A stretch of DNA of 64,000 bases, taken from Pseudomonadota bacterium. Its GTDB lineage: Bacteria > Pseudomonadota > Gammaproteobacteria > Burkholderiales > Burkholderiaceae_C. The notes beneath the pieces are model-generated. The model made no database searches and was not told the origin of the DNA. It saw nothing but the letters and a program-made list of their open reading frames with translations. The translations under genes and the position numbers were made by a program. The stretch spans positions 1-64,000 of the forward strand of contig JAVHYA010000018.1 in assembly GCA_031119395.1 (NCBI GenBank), read 5' to 3'. Shown in pieces: positions 36,219-43,891 of this stretch. Numbering within the stretch: position 1 is the stretch's first letter; every line of letters begins with the position of its first letter.

Positions 36219-38570
36219 ATGAACGCAGCAAGCTCCCCCGTGGCCGGTGCCGGCCGCTTCGGCAGCGGCCAGGCCGTGCGCCGGCTCGAAGACGACGCCC
36301 TGCTGGCGGGCACCGGCCGCTACACCGACGACGTGCGGCCCGAGGGCCAGGCGCAACTCGCCTTCCAGCGCTCGCCCTACCCGCATGCGCGCATCGTGTC
36401 GGTCGACGCCGAGGGCGCGCGCGGCATGCCGGGCGTGCTGGCGGTCTACACCGGGGCCGACCTGGTGGCGGCCGGCGTGAAGCCGATCCCCGGCGTGGCC
36501 GGCTTCAAGCGGGCCGACGGCAGCGACGGCGCGACGGCGCCGCGCCGCGTGCTGGCGCACGAGCGCGTGCGCTTCGTCGGCGAGCCGGTGGTGGCCGTGG
36601 TGGCCGAGACGCTGCAGCAGGCCCGCGATGCGGCCGAGGCGGTGATGGTCGAGTACGAGGAGCTGCCCATGGCGGTGGCCATCGCCGATGCCATCGCGCC
36701 CGGCGCGCCGGTGCTGTGCGAGGCCGCGCCCGACAACATCTCGGCCGAGATGCGCCACGGCAATGCCGAGGCGGCCGCGAGCGCCTTCGCGCAGGCCGCG
36801 CACGTGGTGAAGCTCGCCGTCACCAACCAGCGCGTGGCGGCGGTGACGATCGAGCCGCGCGCGGTGCTCGGGGAGTTCGACCCCGCGGCCCGCGACGGGC
36901 AGGGCCGCCTCACGCTGCGCATGAGCACGCAGATGCCCTCGGGCGTGCGCAACACGCTGTGCGACGCGGTGCTCGGCATTTCGCGCGACGAGGTGCGCGT
37001 GGTGGTGGGCGACGTGGGCGGCGGCTTCGGCATGAAGACCGGCATCTACCCCGAGGACGCGGCCGTGGCCTTCGCGGCGCGCGCGCTGAAGCGGCCGGTG
37101 AAGTGGATCGCCGAGCGCAGCGAGGAATTCCTCGCCACCACGCACGGGCGCGACATCGAGGCGCAGGCCGAGCTCGCACTGGCGGCCGACGGCAAGGTCC
37201 TCGCGCTGCGCATCCGCACCCACGCCAACGTGGGCGCCTACGCCACGGGCACCGGCGTCGCGATCCAGCTGCTGATCGGCCCCTGGGTGCAGACCAGCGT
37301 CTACGACATCCCGGTCATCGACTTCCACTTCAAGGCGGTGATGACCAACACCGCGCCCACCGGCGCCTACCGCGGCGCCGGCCGGCCCGAGGCCATCTAC
37401 ACGATGGAACGCCTGATGGACGAGGCCGCGCGCCAGACCGGCATCGACCGCATCGCGCTGCGCCGGCGCAACTTCATCCGCCCGCAGCAGATGCCCTACA
37501 AGAACCCGATGGGCCAGGTCTACGACACCGGCGCCTTCGAGAAGGTCATGGACCAGGGACTGCAACTGGCCGACTGGTCGGGCTTCGACGCACGCGCGAA
37601 GGCCTCCCAGGCCAGAGGCAAATGGCGCGGCCTGGGCATCGCCACCTTCCTCGAATGGACCGGCGGCAACGTCTTCGAGGAACGTGTGACCGTCGAGGTC
37701 AAAGCCGACGGCGTGATCGAGGTCTTCTCCGCCGTCAACGCCATGGGCCAGGGCATCGCCACCACGCTGGCGCAGCTGGTGGTGGATGCCTTCGGCGTGC
37801 CCATCGAGCAGGTGCGCGTGGTGCTGGGCGACACCGACCGCGGCGACGGCTTCGGCAGCGCCGGCTCGCGTTCGCTCTTCACCGGCGGCTCGGCCATGCG
37901 GATCGGCGCACAGCGCACCATCGACAAGGGCAAGGAACTCGCCGCGCAGGAACTCGAGGCCGCCGCTGCCGACATCGACTACGCGCAGGGCCGCTTCACC
38001 GTGAAGGGCACCGACCTGGGCATCGACCTCTTCGCGCTGGCCGGCAAGCAGGCCGAGCAGCGCATCTTCGTCGACTCCACCAGCACCGTCGACGGCCCCA
38101 CCTGGCCCAACGGCTGCCACATCAGCGAGGTGGAGGTCGACCCGCTCACGGGCGACGTGGCCGTGGTGGCCTACGCCTCGGTCAACGATGTGGGCCGCGT
38201 GGTCAACCCGATGATCGTGCGCGGCCAGCTCGACGGCGGCGCGGTGCAGGGCATCGGCCAGGCGCTGCTGGAGCAGGTGGTGTACGACCGCGAAACGGGC
38301 CAGCCCGTCACCGGCAGCCTGATGGACTATGCGCTGCCCGTGGCCGGCACTGCGCCCGACTTCCGCACCGAGATGGACGAATCCACGCCCTGCAAGAACA
38401 ACCCGCTGGGCGTGAAGGGCGTGGGCGAGCTGGGCACCATCGGCGCCACGCCCTCGGTGGTCAACGCGGTGGCCGACGCACTGGCCCGCAACGGCCGCGG
38501 CGCGGTCTCCCCGCAGCTGCAGATGCCGTTGACGCCGACGCGCGTGTGGCAGGCGCTGCACGCCGCCTGA
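36219..38570 (+). CDS. Molybdopterin-binding oxidoreductase large subunit (xanthine/aldehyde oxidase family)
   Basis: Encodes 783 residues of the CoxL/XdhB molybdenum hydroxylase family. RRLEDDALLAGTGRYTDDV opens the protein, VVVGDVGGGFGMKTGIYPED marks the molybdopterin site, TGAYRGAGRPEA is the aldehyde-oxidase-like active-site loop, and the catalytic Glu is in GVKGVGELGTIG (about 737). The loop lacks the Cys of the AYRCSFR motif of true CO dehydrogenase, so CO oxidation is unlikely. Normally a FAD subunit and a 2Fe-2S subunit are encoded beside it, and neither is present here. ATG 36219 follows AAGGA. The substrate is unknown; an aldehyde or N-heterocycle is most likely. Confidence 0.88.
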   Translation: MNAASSPVAGAGRFGSGQAVRRLEDDALLAGTGRYTDDVRPEGQAQLAFQRSPYPHARIVSVDAEGARGMPGVLAVYTGADLVAAGVKPIPGVAGFKRADGSDGATAPRRVLAHERVRFVGEPVVAVVAETLQQARDAAEAVMVEYEELPMAVAIADAIAPGAPVLCEAAPDNISAEMRHGNAEAAASAFAQAAHVVKLAVTNQRVAAVTIEPRAVLGEFDPAARDGQGRLTLRMSTQMPSGVRNTLCDAVLGISRDEVRVVVGDVGGGFGMKTGIYPEDAAVAFAARALKRPVKWIAERSEEFLATTHGRDIEAQAELALAADGKVLALRIRTHANVGAYATGTGVAIQLLIGPWVQTSVYDIPVIDFHFKAVMTNTAPTGAYRGAGRPEAIYTMERLMDEAARQTGIDRIALRRRNFIRPQQMPYKNPMGQVYDTGAFEKVMDQGLQLADWSGFDARAKASQARGKWRGLGIATFLEWTGGNVFEERVTVEVKADGVIEVFSAVNAMGQGIATTLAQLVVDAFGVPIEQVRVVLGDTDRGDGFGSAGSRSLFTGGSAMRIGAQRTIDKGKELAAQELEAAAADIDYAQGRFTVKGTDLGIDLFALAGKQAEQRIFVDSTSTVDGPTWPNGCHISEVEVDPLTGDVAVVAYASVNDVGRVVNPMIVRGQLDGGAVQGIGQALLEQVVYDRETGQPVTGSLMDYALPVAGTAPDFRTEMDESTPCKNNPLGVKGVGELGTIGATPSVVNAVADALARNGRGAVSPQLQMPLTPTRVWQALHAA

Positions 38571-38594
38571 TCGGCGGCTCAAGCCGAGTCGGCC

Positions 38595-38640
38595 TGCAGT
38601 GCCCGCCCAGCGGGCCCGGGCAGCTATCGATTCGATAGCA
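38595..38640 (+). repeat. Two-hairpin intergenic repeat after the molybdopterin enzyme gene
   Basis: A first stem TGCCCG (38600-38605) pairs with CGGGCA (38617-38622). It is followed directly by the perfect palindrome GCTATCGATTCGATAGC (38623-38639). Both parts match the element at 9601 and its relatives. The remaining 160 nt up to the next gene hold nothing else recognisable except the ribosome site. Confidence 0.7.
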
Positions 38641-38804
38641 CCCCGGTGTTCCGGCTGTCGCCCGTGCGTCAACGGCCCGGGTGAGCCCCGAGCCACGCGC
38701 GCGCAGGAGCCCGCCAGAATGCGCGAGGCGCCCCGCGCCCAGGACCCGCCTCGTGCAAGAAGGCGGGCCGCCTGCCCTTCCCCTGATCCAACGGAGACAC
38801 ACCC

Positions 38805-40523
38805 ATGGCCGACGCTGTCCGAGCCCACCCCTGGACCGACCACTACCCGCCCGGCATGCGCTGGGACTGCGAACTGGCGCTCAAGCCCGTCACGCGCTTC
38901 CTCGACGACGCGGTGGCGCGCTGGCCCGAGCGCACGGCGATCGAGTTCATGGGCCGCGCGATCAGCTACCGCGAGCTGGCCCAGCTCGCCGACCGCGCCG
39001 CCGCGGGCCTGCGCAAGCTGGGCGTGCAGCCCGGCGTGCACGTGGGCCTGTTCCTGCCCAACTCGCCGCACTACGTGATCGCGTTCTTCGGCGTGCTCAA
39101 GGCCGGTGGCGTGGTGGTCAACTACTCGCCGCTGGATGCCGAGCGCGTGCTCGCGCACAAGATCGAGGACAGCCGCACCGACGTGCTGGTCACGCTCGAC
39201 CTGGCGGCGCTCTACCCGCAGATGGCCCGCATGCTGGGCAACACGCGGCTGAAGACGCTGGTGGTCGGCGACCTCGCCGAATTCAGCGGCGCGCCCGGCC
39301 CGGTGCGCGCGCAGCTCGAGGCCGCGAAGATGGTCGCGCCCGTGGCCGACGACGCGCAGCACCTGCGCTTCGCCGCACTGCTCGACAACGACGCCGCCAT
39401 CACGCCGCACGAGGTGAAGGACCTCGACGACATCGTGGTGCTGCAGTACACCGGCGGCACCACCGGCCTGCCCAAGGGCGCGATGCTAACGCACCGCAAC
39501 CTCGCGGCCGCCAGCGCGCAGTACTTCGAATCGACCCGCGGCGAGCCCACGCCCATCCTGGCCGAAGGCAGTGAGCGCTTCCTCGTGGTGCTGCCGCTCT
39601 TCCACATCTACGCACTCAGTGCGGTGATGCTGCTGGGCCTGCGCCTGGGTGCGACGCTGGTGCTGCACACCAAGTTCGATGTCGAGGCGGTGCTCAAGGA
39701 AATCGCCGGCAGCCGCATCAGCGCCTTCTGCGGCGTGCCGACGATGTACACCGGCATGCTGATGCATCCCAAGGCACGCGAGACCGACCTGAGCTCGCTG
39801 CGCTTCTGCGGCTCCGGCGGCGCACCGCTGCCGGTGGAGATCGAGCAGCGCTTCTTTGAGCTCTCGGGCTGCCACCTCAACGAGGGCTGGGGCATGACCG
39901 AGACATCGCCCTCCGGCACTTTCACGCCGGCGCGCGAGCCGAAGCGCCGCGCGGGCTCGTGCGGCATGCCGCTGCCCAACGTCGACATCAAGCTGCTGGC
40001 GCTCGACGGCTCGGGCCGAGAGGTCGGTCCGGGTGAGCCCGGCGAGCTGTGCATCCAGGGCCCGAACGTCATGAAGGGCTACTGGAACAACCCCCAGGCC
40101 ACCGCCGAGGCGTTCACGGCCGACGGCTTCTTCAAGAGCGGCGACGTGGCGAAGGTCGACGCCGACGGCTACTTCTACATCGTCGACCGCACCAAGGACA
40201 TGCTGCTGTGCGGCGGCTTCAACGTCTACCCGCGCGTGCTCGAGGAGGCGATCTACGAGCACCCGGCCGTGGCCGAGGTCTGCGTGATCGGCATCCCCGA
40301 CGCCTACCGCGGCCAGTCGCCCAAGGCCTTCGTCGTGCTCAAGCCCGGCGCCGAGGCCTTCGACATCGACGCGCTGCAGGCCTTCCTGAAGGGCCGGCTC
40401 GGCAAGCACGAGATGGTGCAGGCGCTGGAGATCCGCGCCGAGCTGCCCAAGACGCCGGTGGGCAAGCTGTCGAAGAAGGACCTGGTGGAGCAGGAAGCGC
40501 ACAGGCGCGCCGAAGCCGCCTGA
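38805..40523 (+). CDS. Acyl-CoA ligase (AMP-binding; PimA/dicarboxylate or long-chain type)
   Basis: Encodes 572 residues of the ANL superfamily. The P-loop is YTGGTTGLPKGAMLTH (about 215), the signature is LNEGWGMTETSPSGTF (about 363), and the C-terminal domain has DRTKDMLLCGGFNVYPRVLE and the adenylation Lys in PKTPVGKLSKKDL. It is clearly diverged from the FadD at 34412. The VGLFLPNSPHYVIAFFGVL and SPLDAERVLAHKIEDS segments recall the PimA-like ligases that activate pimelate and other medium or dicarboxylic acids. Substrate uncertain. It may act with the neighbouring molybdenum enzyme in degrading an organic acid, but only proximity suggests this. Confidence 0.85.
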   Translation: MADAVRAHPWTDHYPPGMRWDCELALKPVTRFLDDAVARWPERTAIEFMGRAISYRELAQLADRAAAGLRKLGVQPGVHVGLFLPNSPHYVIAFFGVLKAGGVVVNYSPLDAERVLAHKIEDSRTDVLVTLDLAALYPQMARMLGNTRLKTLVVGDLAEFSGAPGPVRAQLEAAKMVAPVADDAQHLRFAALLDNDAAITPHEVKDLDDIVVLQYTGGTTGLPKGAMLTHRNLAAASAQYFESTRGEPTPILAEGSERFLVVLPLFHIYALSAVMLLGLRLGATLVLHTKFDVEAVLKEIAGSRISAFCGVPTMYTGMLMHPKARETDLSSLRFCGSGGAPLPVEIEQRFFELSGCHLNEGWGMTETSPSGTFTPAREPKRRAGSCGMPLPNVDIKLLALDGSGREVGPGEPGELCIQGPNVMKGYWNNPQATAEAFTADGFFKSGDVAKVDADGYFYIVDRTKDMLLCGGFNVYPRVLEEAIYEHPAVAEVCVIGIPDAYRGQSPKAFVVLKPGAEAFDIDALQAFLKGRLGKHEMVQALEIRAELPKTPVGKLSKKDLVEQEAHRRAEAA

Positions 40524-40740
40524 CACGCGCCCGGACCGGGGGCGCTCTCGGGTACTTTCGTCTGGCAGCGGCCTCCTACAGGGCATGCGCTGCTGTCCGG
40601 CCCCGCGCGCACCTCGCCCGCGCTACGTTCGGGCACTCAGGGAGTTCCGCGGCGCCATCCCGCCCGACACCGGCTGCACCGCCACGAGCGGGAGCACCGG
40701 GCCGCCGCGCCTGTCCTCGTTTTCCAAGGATCCCCGGTCG

Positions 40741-41619
40741 ATGTTCCCCCTTTCCTTCCGCCCCGCCGCGCGCGGCTGGCCGCTCGCCGTCTTCGCTGCC
40801 GCCGTCGCCGCCCCCCTGTCCTCGTTCGCCCAGTCGACGACCGACGCGCCGATGCCCACCACGATGTCGCCGGCGCTGGACCGCTTCAGCATTTCCGTCG
40901 GCGCCTTCAGCGCCAAGCCGGAGATCAATGCCGCCGTCGGCAACCGCTTCGGCTCGCTCGATTCCGGGCAGATCGACGGCGAGCGCAAGACCATGCCGCG
41001 CATCAGCGGCGAGTTCCTGCTGGGCGCCAACCACGGCATCTCCTTCGAGGCCTTTCGCTACAGCCAGGGCTACGCCAATTCGTACAACGGGGTCTACAAC
41101 ACCGGCCCCTTCAGCGCCGGCATCACGACGGGCGTGAACCTGGACTTCGACCTCGACGTCGCGCGGCTGGGCTACCGCTACTGGTTCGGCAGCGGCAACA
41201 CGGTCTTCGGGCTGGGCGCGGGCCTGGGCTACTACCGGGTCAGCCTGGACACGAACGCCTACGGCGCGGCCAGTGCCGGCCTCGCCGGCCTGGGCTTTGC
41301 GGGCTACAACGGCACCTTCAGCCGGCACGACAGCGACGACGCGGTCGCGCCGATGCTGGAAGTGGGCGTGCGGCACGCCATCACGCCGGACCTGCGTCTG
41401 TTCTTCGACGGCTCGGGCATCCACAAGGGCGGCGGCAGCGGCGTGCGCGGCAGCATCTACAACGCGTCGGCGGGGGTCGAGTGGTTCCCGGTGCGCAACG
41501 TCGGCGTGTCGCTGGCCTACGCCGTGACCGACGTCGACCTCAAGCGCGGCGATGCGGGCGTGCAGCGACTGCGGCTGAAATTCCAAGGGCCGGTGCTGGC
41601 CGTGAAGGGCCGCTTCTAA
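40741..41619 (+). CDS. Predicted outer-membrane beta-barrel protein
   Basis: Encodes 292 residues. A signal peptide MFPLSFRPAARGWPLAVFAA and onward is cleaved near SFAQS. The rest is rich in alternating hydrophobic strands separated by Gly/Asn turns (FSISVGAFSAKPEINAAVGN, LGYRYWFGSGNTVFGLGAGL, NASAGVEWFPVRNVGVSLAY) and ends with an aromatic residue (VLAVKGRF). That terminal Phe is the outer-membrane assembly signal. I do not recognise a named family; the size suits an 8- to 10-strand porin-like or OmpW-like protein. ATG 40741 is chosen over upstream in-frame starts because the signal peptide begins there and AAGGA precedes it. Confidence 0.78.
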   Translation: MFPLSFRPAARGWPLAVFAAAVAAPLSSFAQSTTDAPMPTTMSPALDRFSISVGAFSAKPEINAAVGNRFGSLDSGQIDGERKTMPRISGEFLLGANHGISFEAFRYSQGYANSYNGVYNTGPFSAGITTGVNLDFDLDVARLGYRYWFGSGNTVFGLGAGLGYYRVSLDTNAYGAASAGLAGLGFAGYNGTFSRHDSDDAVAPMLEVGVRHAITPDLRLFFDGSGIHKGGGSGVRGSIYNASAGVEWFPVRNVGVSLAYAVTDVDLKRGDAGVQRLRLKFQGPVLAVKGRF

Positions 41620-41658
41620 TCCGGCCTGCCCGCGCACCACGGCCGGGTGCTTGCGGGC

Positions 41659-41714
41659 CAAAAGTGGCTGCAGCGCCCGCCGGACGGGCGCCAGCCGCTA
41701 CGAAATCAATAGCA
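41659..41714 (+). repeat. Two-hairpin intergenic repeat after the barrel protein gene
   Basis: AAAAGTGGCTGCAGCGCCCG at 41660 is nearly identical to the start of the copy at 9601. GCGCCCG (41673-41679) pairs with CGGGCGC (41685-41691), and GCTA...TAGC flanks the second loop. It separates two convergent genes and probably acts as a terminator. Confidence 0.75.
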
Positions 41715-41722
41715 TGGCGACC

Positions 41723-42730
41723 TCAGGCCGTCGCGGTCTGCAGCCCCTGGGCCGCCTCCGCGGCGATCTCGTAGGAGCGCAGGCGCGCGGCATGGTCGTA
41801 GATGCCGCTGGCCACGATGATCTCGTCCACCCCGGTGCGGTCGGCGAAGGCCTGCAGGCCGGTGCGCACGGCATCGCGCGTCCCGATGGCGGCGCATGAC
41901 AGCACCGAGTCGAGCAGCGCGTTCTCGGCCGGGCCCACGCGGCTGCGGTAGTTCTCGACCGGCGGCGGCAGGCGGCCCGGGCGCCCGCTGCGCAGGTTCA
42001 CGAAGGACTGCTGCCAGGAGCTGGCCAGCAGGTGCGCCTGGCCCTCGTCATCGGCGGCGAAAACGTTGAAGCCCGCCATCACGTAGGGCCGGTCGAGCTG
42101 CGCCGAGGGCTTGAAGGTCTCGCGGTAGATGCGGATCGCCTGCATGAGCTGCTGCGGCGCGAAGTGCGAGGCGAAGGCATAGGGCAGGCCCAGGTGCGCG
42201 GCGAGTTGCGCGCCGAAGGTGCTGCTGCCCAGGATCCACACCGGCACCTCGGTGCCGCGGCCGGGCACGGCCATCACCGGCTGGCGGGGCGTCTTGCTCA
42301 TGTAGTCCATGAGTTCGACCACGTCCTGCGGGAACTGGTCGGCGTCGGACTGCAGGTCGCGCCGCAGGGCATGGGCCGTGCGCTGGTCCGACCCCGGTGC
42401 GCGGCCCAGGCCGAGGTCGATGCGGCCGGGGTAGAGCGATTCGAGCGTGCCGAACTGCTCGGCGATGACCAGCGGCGAGTGGTTGGGAAGCATCACGCCG
42501 CCGGAGCCGATGCGGATGGTCGACGTGCCCGCCCCCACGTAGGCCAGCAGCACGGCCGTCGCCGCGCTCGCGATGCCCGGCATGCCGTGGTGCTCGGCCA
42601 GCCAGTAGCGGCGGTAGCCCAAGCGTTCGCCGTGCTGCGCCAGCGCCAGCGAGTTGCGGAAGGACTGGCCGGCGTCACCGCCTTCGCAGATGGGGGACAG
42701 GTCGAGGATGGAGAGGGCGACGGGATGCAT
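41723..42730 (-). CDS. LLM-class (luciferase-like) flavin-dependent oxidoreductase
   Basis: Encodes 335 residues. The order [80 protein letters not shown] is diagnostic of the MsnO8/YhbW-like branch of bacterial luciferase-like monooxygenases. The enzyme uses reduced FMN, and the substrate cannot be inferred. ATG 42730 is the family start. It stands alone between a convergent repeat and a small membrane-protein gene upstream. Confidence 0.92.
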   Translation of the reverse strand: MHPVALSILDLSPICEGGDAGQSFRNSLALAQHGERLGYRRYWLAEHHGMPGIASAATAVLLAYVGAGTSTIRIGSGGVMLPNHSPLVIAEQFGTLESLYPGRIDLGLGRAPGSDQRTAHALRRDLQSDADQFPQDVVELMDYMSKTPRQPVMAVPGRGTEVPVWILGSSTFGAQLAAHLGLPYAFASHFAPQQLMQAIRIYRETFKPSAQLDRPYVMAGFNVFAADDEGQAHLLASSWQQSFVNLRSGRPGRLPPPVENYRSRVGPAENALLDSVLSCAAIGTRDAVRTGLQAFADRTGVDEIIVASGIYDHAARLRSYEIAAEAAQGLQTATA

Positions 42731-42799
42731 CGCCGGATGATCGCCCCAATGCAGCGCCCCTGCCGCGGCAGGGGCATGGGGGGCGGCGCGCCACGTCGG

Positions 42800-42994
42800 T
42801 CAGCCCGGGTCGCGCTTCTCGCGCCAACGGGTGCGCGGCAGCATCGGATGCCGGGGCGGCACTTCCTCGAGCGCGGCGCGGGTGGTCACCACACGCTCTG
42901 CCATCTCGGCGTTGACGGCGTCCATGGGTGAACGACTCCACATCAGGAAGCCGAAGCCCGCCACGCCGATCACCAACAACACCAACATGTACAC
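42800..42994 (-). CDS. Small single-span membrane protein, hypothetical
   Basis: A GTG start at 42994, 8 nt after a GAGGG ribosome site, gives 64 residues; an ATG two codons in gives 62. One hydrophobic helix (YMLVLLVIGVAGFGFLMW) fills the N-terminus, and a charged tail (MAERVVTTRAALEEVPPRHP) would be cytoplasmic or periplasmic depending on topology. Third positions are G/C-rich as in real genes. No family recognised. It precedes the monooxygenase gene by 69 nt on the same strand and could share its transcript. Confidence 0.6.
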   Translation of the reverse strand: MYMLVLLVIGVAGFGFLMWSRSPMDAVNAEMAERVVTTRAALEEVPPRHPMLPRTRWREKRDPG

Positions 42995-43214
42995 GCGCAA
43001 AACCCTCGATTCGTCGACAAAAAATGATGCATTGCAGCACCGGGAGCCGATGTAAGACATTCGTCCACATTGGCGGGCCTGGCCTGCGAGATCGTGAAAA
43101 GATTCCGCTTTCCGGCGGCCGAAGCCGCGCAAGCGTCCTACGACACGCCGGCCGTGACACTCCGTAGCATTCGTGCAGGCGGACCTCCCTCCTCCGTTTC
43201 GGCCCTGCAACACC

Positions 43215-43553
43215 ATGCGCCTTCATCCCGATGACGACCGCGCCGTGGCCGCCGCGAGACGCGGCATCGACCAGTTGTGCGCCCATGTGGATACCGGCCC
43301 CGTCGCCGCCCTCGAGCCGACGGAACACGCCGCGCTTCGCAAGTGCCTGGCGTCGGCCAACGATCTGTTGACGCTGTGCGAGGGCCTGCTCGAAGGCACG
43401 GACGGACTCAGCAGCGTCGAGCGCGAGCGGCGCATCGAATGGCTGGTCGACCGGGCCAAGCACGTGGCCCACGGCGCCTACGACACCGCGCTCACCGTGA
43501 CGGGCGATCCGGCGCAGGGCGCCGACGCACCGACGGGTCAGGACGGCAACTAG
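43215..43553 (+). CDS. Hypothetical protein, 112 residues
   Basis: ATG 43215 (an upstream in-frame GTG at 43173 is possible) opens a frame with strong G/C third-position bias, so it is probably a real gene. The protein is soluble and mostly helical by eye: DDDRAVAAARRGIDQLCAHV, ALRKCLASANDLLTLCEGLL, RERRIEWLVDRAKHVAHGAY. Cysteines at three places have no metal-site spacing. There is no signal peptide and no family I recognise. It converges with the DUF3606 gene, 23 nt away. Confidence 0.6.
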   Translation: MRLHPDDDRAVAAARRGIDQLCAHVDTGPVAALEPTEHAALRKCLASANDLLTLCEGLLEGTDGLSSVERERRIEWLVDRAKHVAHGAYDTALTVTGDPAQGADAPTGQDGN

Positions 43554-43576
43554 GACGAGGAAGGCGCGCTTGGGCG

Positions 43577-43789
43577 TCAGGCCGGGAGCCCGGCGCGCGG
43601 CGTCGCGACGCGGCTGCACAGCAGCCCGCGCACCGCGTGCGGTGAGCGTCCGACCTGTTGAACGGCCTGACGCAGCACGGTTTCGGTCACGCCGAATTCA
43701 CCCATCCAGACGCTCACGTCGTCGTGAGAGTCCAGGTCTATCCATGCCGGCTGGCTCAGGACGACGTGGGGGAAGACGGGTGGACTCAT
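43577..43789 (-). CDS. DUF3606-type small protein
   Basis: Encodes 70 residues from ATG 43789 (AAGG 6 nt upstream; a frame extension to 43819 is possible). IDLDSHDDVSVWMGEFGVTE followed by VLRQAVQQVGRSPHAVRGLL matches the DUF3606 pattern: a short helical protein with a conserved FGV...L..AV..VG core. These proteins are common in Burkholderiales and have no established function. It lies 102 nt downstream of the trehalose operon on the same strand and could be its last gene, though the gap makes a separate transcript equally likely. Confidence 0.75.
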   Translation of the reverse strand: MSPPVFPHVVLSQPAWIDLDSHDDVSVWMGEFGVTETVLRQAVQQVGRSPHAVRGLLCSRVATPRAGLPA

Positions 43790-43891
43790 GGCAGGCCTTG
43801 TGGGAAGGAAATGCACCACGGGGGGTGGTGCGGCGCTGCATCATGGTGCGCAAGCCTCGCTGCGCAGCGAGGCGCCCGCGCCACGCGCGTG

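Noticed and set aside
36219-38570. Carbon monoxide dehydrogenase large subunit (CoxL).
   Set aside because: The active-site loop reads AYRGAGRPE rather than the Cys-containing AYRCSFR of true CO dehydrogenase, and coxM and coxS are missing.
36153-39410. A 1,085-codon open frame on the minus strand opposite the molybdopterin enzyme and acyl-CoA ligase.
   Set aside because: It crosses a gene boundary and a terminator of real plus-strand genes and shows only compositional sequence.
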